A stretch of DNA of 5,304 nt from Schaedlerella sp. (GTDB taxonomy: Bacteria; Bacillota; Clostridia; Lachnospirales; Lachnospiraceae), in contig JAHHTO010000168.1 in NCBI GenBank assembly GCA_020024595.1, positions 1 through 5,304 of the forward strand, given 5' to 3'. The notes under the pieces are model-generated. The model saw only the letters and a program-made list of their open reading frames with translations. It made no database searches and was not told the DNA's origin. Below, piece by piece: positions 4,972-5,304 of this stretch (position 1 is its first letter; each line of letters begins with the position of its first letter). The position numbers and the translations under genes were made by a program.

Positions 4972-5000
4972 TGGACATTCCGTGCGGAATCGTGTATATT
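4972..5000 (+). promoter_or_regulatory. Sigma-A promoter of tRNA-Ser(GGA) with palindrome in the spacer
   Basis: TGGACA (4972-4977) and TATATT (4995-5000) are 17 bases apart, preceded by an A-rich run (4947-4969) that could act as an UP element. Transcription should start near 5007, about 10 bases before the mature tRNA. The spacer holds a perfect inverted repeat, ATTCCG-TG-CGGAAT (4977-4990), lying between the two boxes where a repressor or MerR-type activator could bind. Confidence 0.75.
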
Positions 5001-5016
5001 AAATAGCGAACCTTTT

Positions 5017-5106
5017 GGAGAAGTACCCAAGCTGGCCGAAGGGGCTCCCCTGGAAAGGGAGTAGGTCGTTAGTAGCGGCGCGAGGGTTCAAATCCCTCCT
5101 TCTCCG
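5017..5106 (+). tRNA. tRNA-Ser (anticodon GGA)
   Basis: This is a class II tRNA. The acceptor GGAGAAG (5017-5023) pairs with CTTCTCC (5099-5105), with discriminator G5106. The anticodon stem CTCCC/GGGAG encloses CTGGAAA, giving anticodon GGA for UCC and UCU codons. The long variable arm (GTCG...CGGC) marks serine, and the T arm is GAGGG-TTCAAAT-CCCTC. No CCA is encoded. It differs clearly from the upstream tRNA-Ser(UGA), so the two are separate isoacceptors rather than a duplication made by an integrating element. Confidence 0.97.
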
Positions 5107-5107
5107 T

Positions 5108-5152
5108 TTGTTTTATCATATGCCGAACGGGAGTTGCGGTGTGATGAAACAA
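5108..5152 (+). other. Long imperfect hairpin directly after tRNA-Ser(GGA)
   Basis: TTGTTTTATCATATGCCG (5108-5125) can pair with CGGTGTGATGAAACAA (5137-5152), with a two-base bulge and some G-T pairs. No T-run follows, so it is not a classical terminator on the + strand. It could be a weak terminator, a processing signal for the tRNA 3' trailer, or a transcript stabiliser. Confidence 0.4.
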
Positions 5153-5209
5153 GATAATTCTGTAAAGTGAAGATTAAGAAAAAGATGTAGAAAAACTTTG
5201 AAAAATGTC

Positions 5210-5238
5210 TTGACAAACAGAAAAGAAAATGTTAATAT
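5210..5238 (+). promoter_or_regulatory. Consensus extended -10 promoter, probably the first of an rRNA-operon pair
   Basis: TTGACA (5210-5215) is a perfect -35 and TAATAT (5233-5238), with TGT just before it, an extended -10, at exactly 17-base spacing. Very A-rich DNA upstream (5171-5206) could act as an UP element. The start site near 5245 coincides with a small hairpin, GCT-GA-CTCG-CGGA-CGAG-AA-AGC (5245-5266). With the second TTGACA downstream, this resembles P1 of a Firmicute rRNA operon. Confidence 0.75.
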
Positions 5239-5296
5239 GTTTAAGCTGACTCGCGGACGAGAAAGCAAAACAAAAATTAAAAAAATAAAAAAGTTC

Positions 5297-5302
5297 TTGA
5301 CA
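5297..5302 (+). promoter_or_regulatory. -35 box of a second tandem promoter, cut by the window end
   Basis: A perfect TTGACA starts 87 bases after the previous one and in the same context (TCTTGACAAA in both), preceded by an A-rich tract (5267-5292). The -10 box would fall outside the window. Tandem strong promoters about 90 bp apart are usual ahead of 16S rRNA genes in Bacillota, so an rRNA operon is the likely target. Confidence 0.55.
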
Positions 5303-5304
5303 AA

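Noticed and set aside
2315..5106. The two tRNA-Ser genes as direct-repeat boundaries of an integrated element
   Set aside because: Anticodon, acceptor and T-stem sequences differ at several positions, so they are distinct isoacceptors. No integrase gene or matching attachment repeat is visible.

Overview
The window looks like a chromosomal segment from an AT-rich Gram-positive anaerobe of the Clostridia, most likely Lachnospiraceae. This rests on the style of the RNase Z, TsaD and IspD proteins, strong AGGAGG-type ribosome binding sites, textbook sigma-A promoters, tRNA genes without an encoded CCA, and remnants resembling clostridial TnpV and sigma-70 genes. The assignment is by pattern recognition; no database search was run.

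Left third (1-2254): a compact housekeeping block, all on the + strand. It holds the 3' end of a ribonuclease Z gene (rnz), then tsaD (tRNA t6A modification) and ispD (MEP isoprenoid pathway). Gaps are 47 bp and about 31 bp, and no terminator is visible between the genes, so they are probably co-transcribed. A strong promoter whose -35 box overlaps the ispD stop codon drives a tRNA-Ser(UGA) gene, which ends in a clean intrinsic terminator (2407-2440).

Middle (2441-4948): an accessory segment lying between two different tRNA-Ser genes. It contains (i) a secreted or membrane-tethered protein with a Lys-rich then Pro-rich stalk and a C-terminal Cys/His zinc-ribbon-like head, with its own extended -10 promoter and terminator; (ii) a badly decayed remnant resembling the transposon protein TnpV, followed by a strong hairpin; (iii) an extended -10 promoter and a long leader feeding a sigma-70-family fragment broken by an in-frame TGA; (iv) an intact small two-helix membrane protein with a DUF3592-like tail; and (v) a 37-codon ORF with a good ribosome binding site. 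The pseudogenes suggest repeated insertion and decay of mobile or accessory DNA here.

Right edge (4949-5304): a strong promoter with a perfect 14-bp palindrome in its spacer drives tRNA-Ser(GGA). Beyond it lies a consensus extended -10 promoter (5210-5238), and a second TTGACA begins 87 bp downstream at the very end of the window. Tandem strong promoters in A-rich DNA are typical of Firmicute rRNA operons, so a 16S rRNA gene may start just outside the window; that is inference.

I found no CRISPR array, no complete insertion sequence and no convincing new defence or mobile system. The most interesting items are the two decayed genes, the Pro-rich zinc-ribbon protein and the promoter-embedded palindrome.
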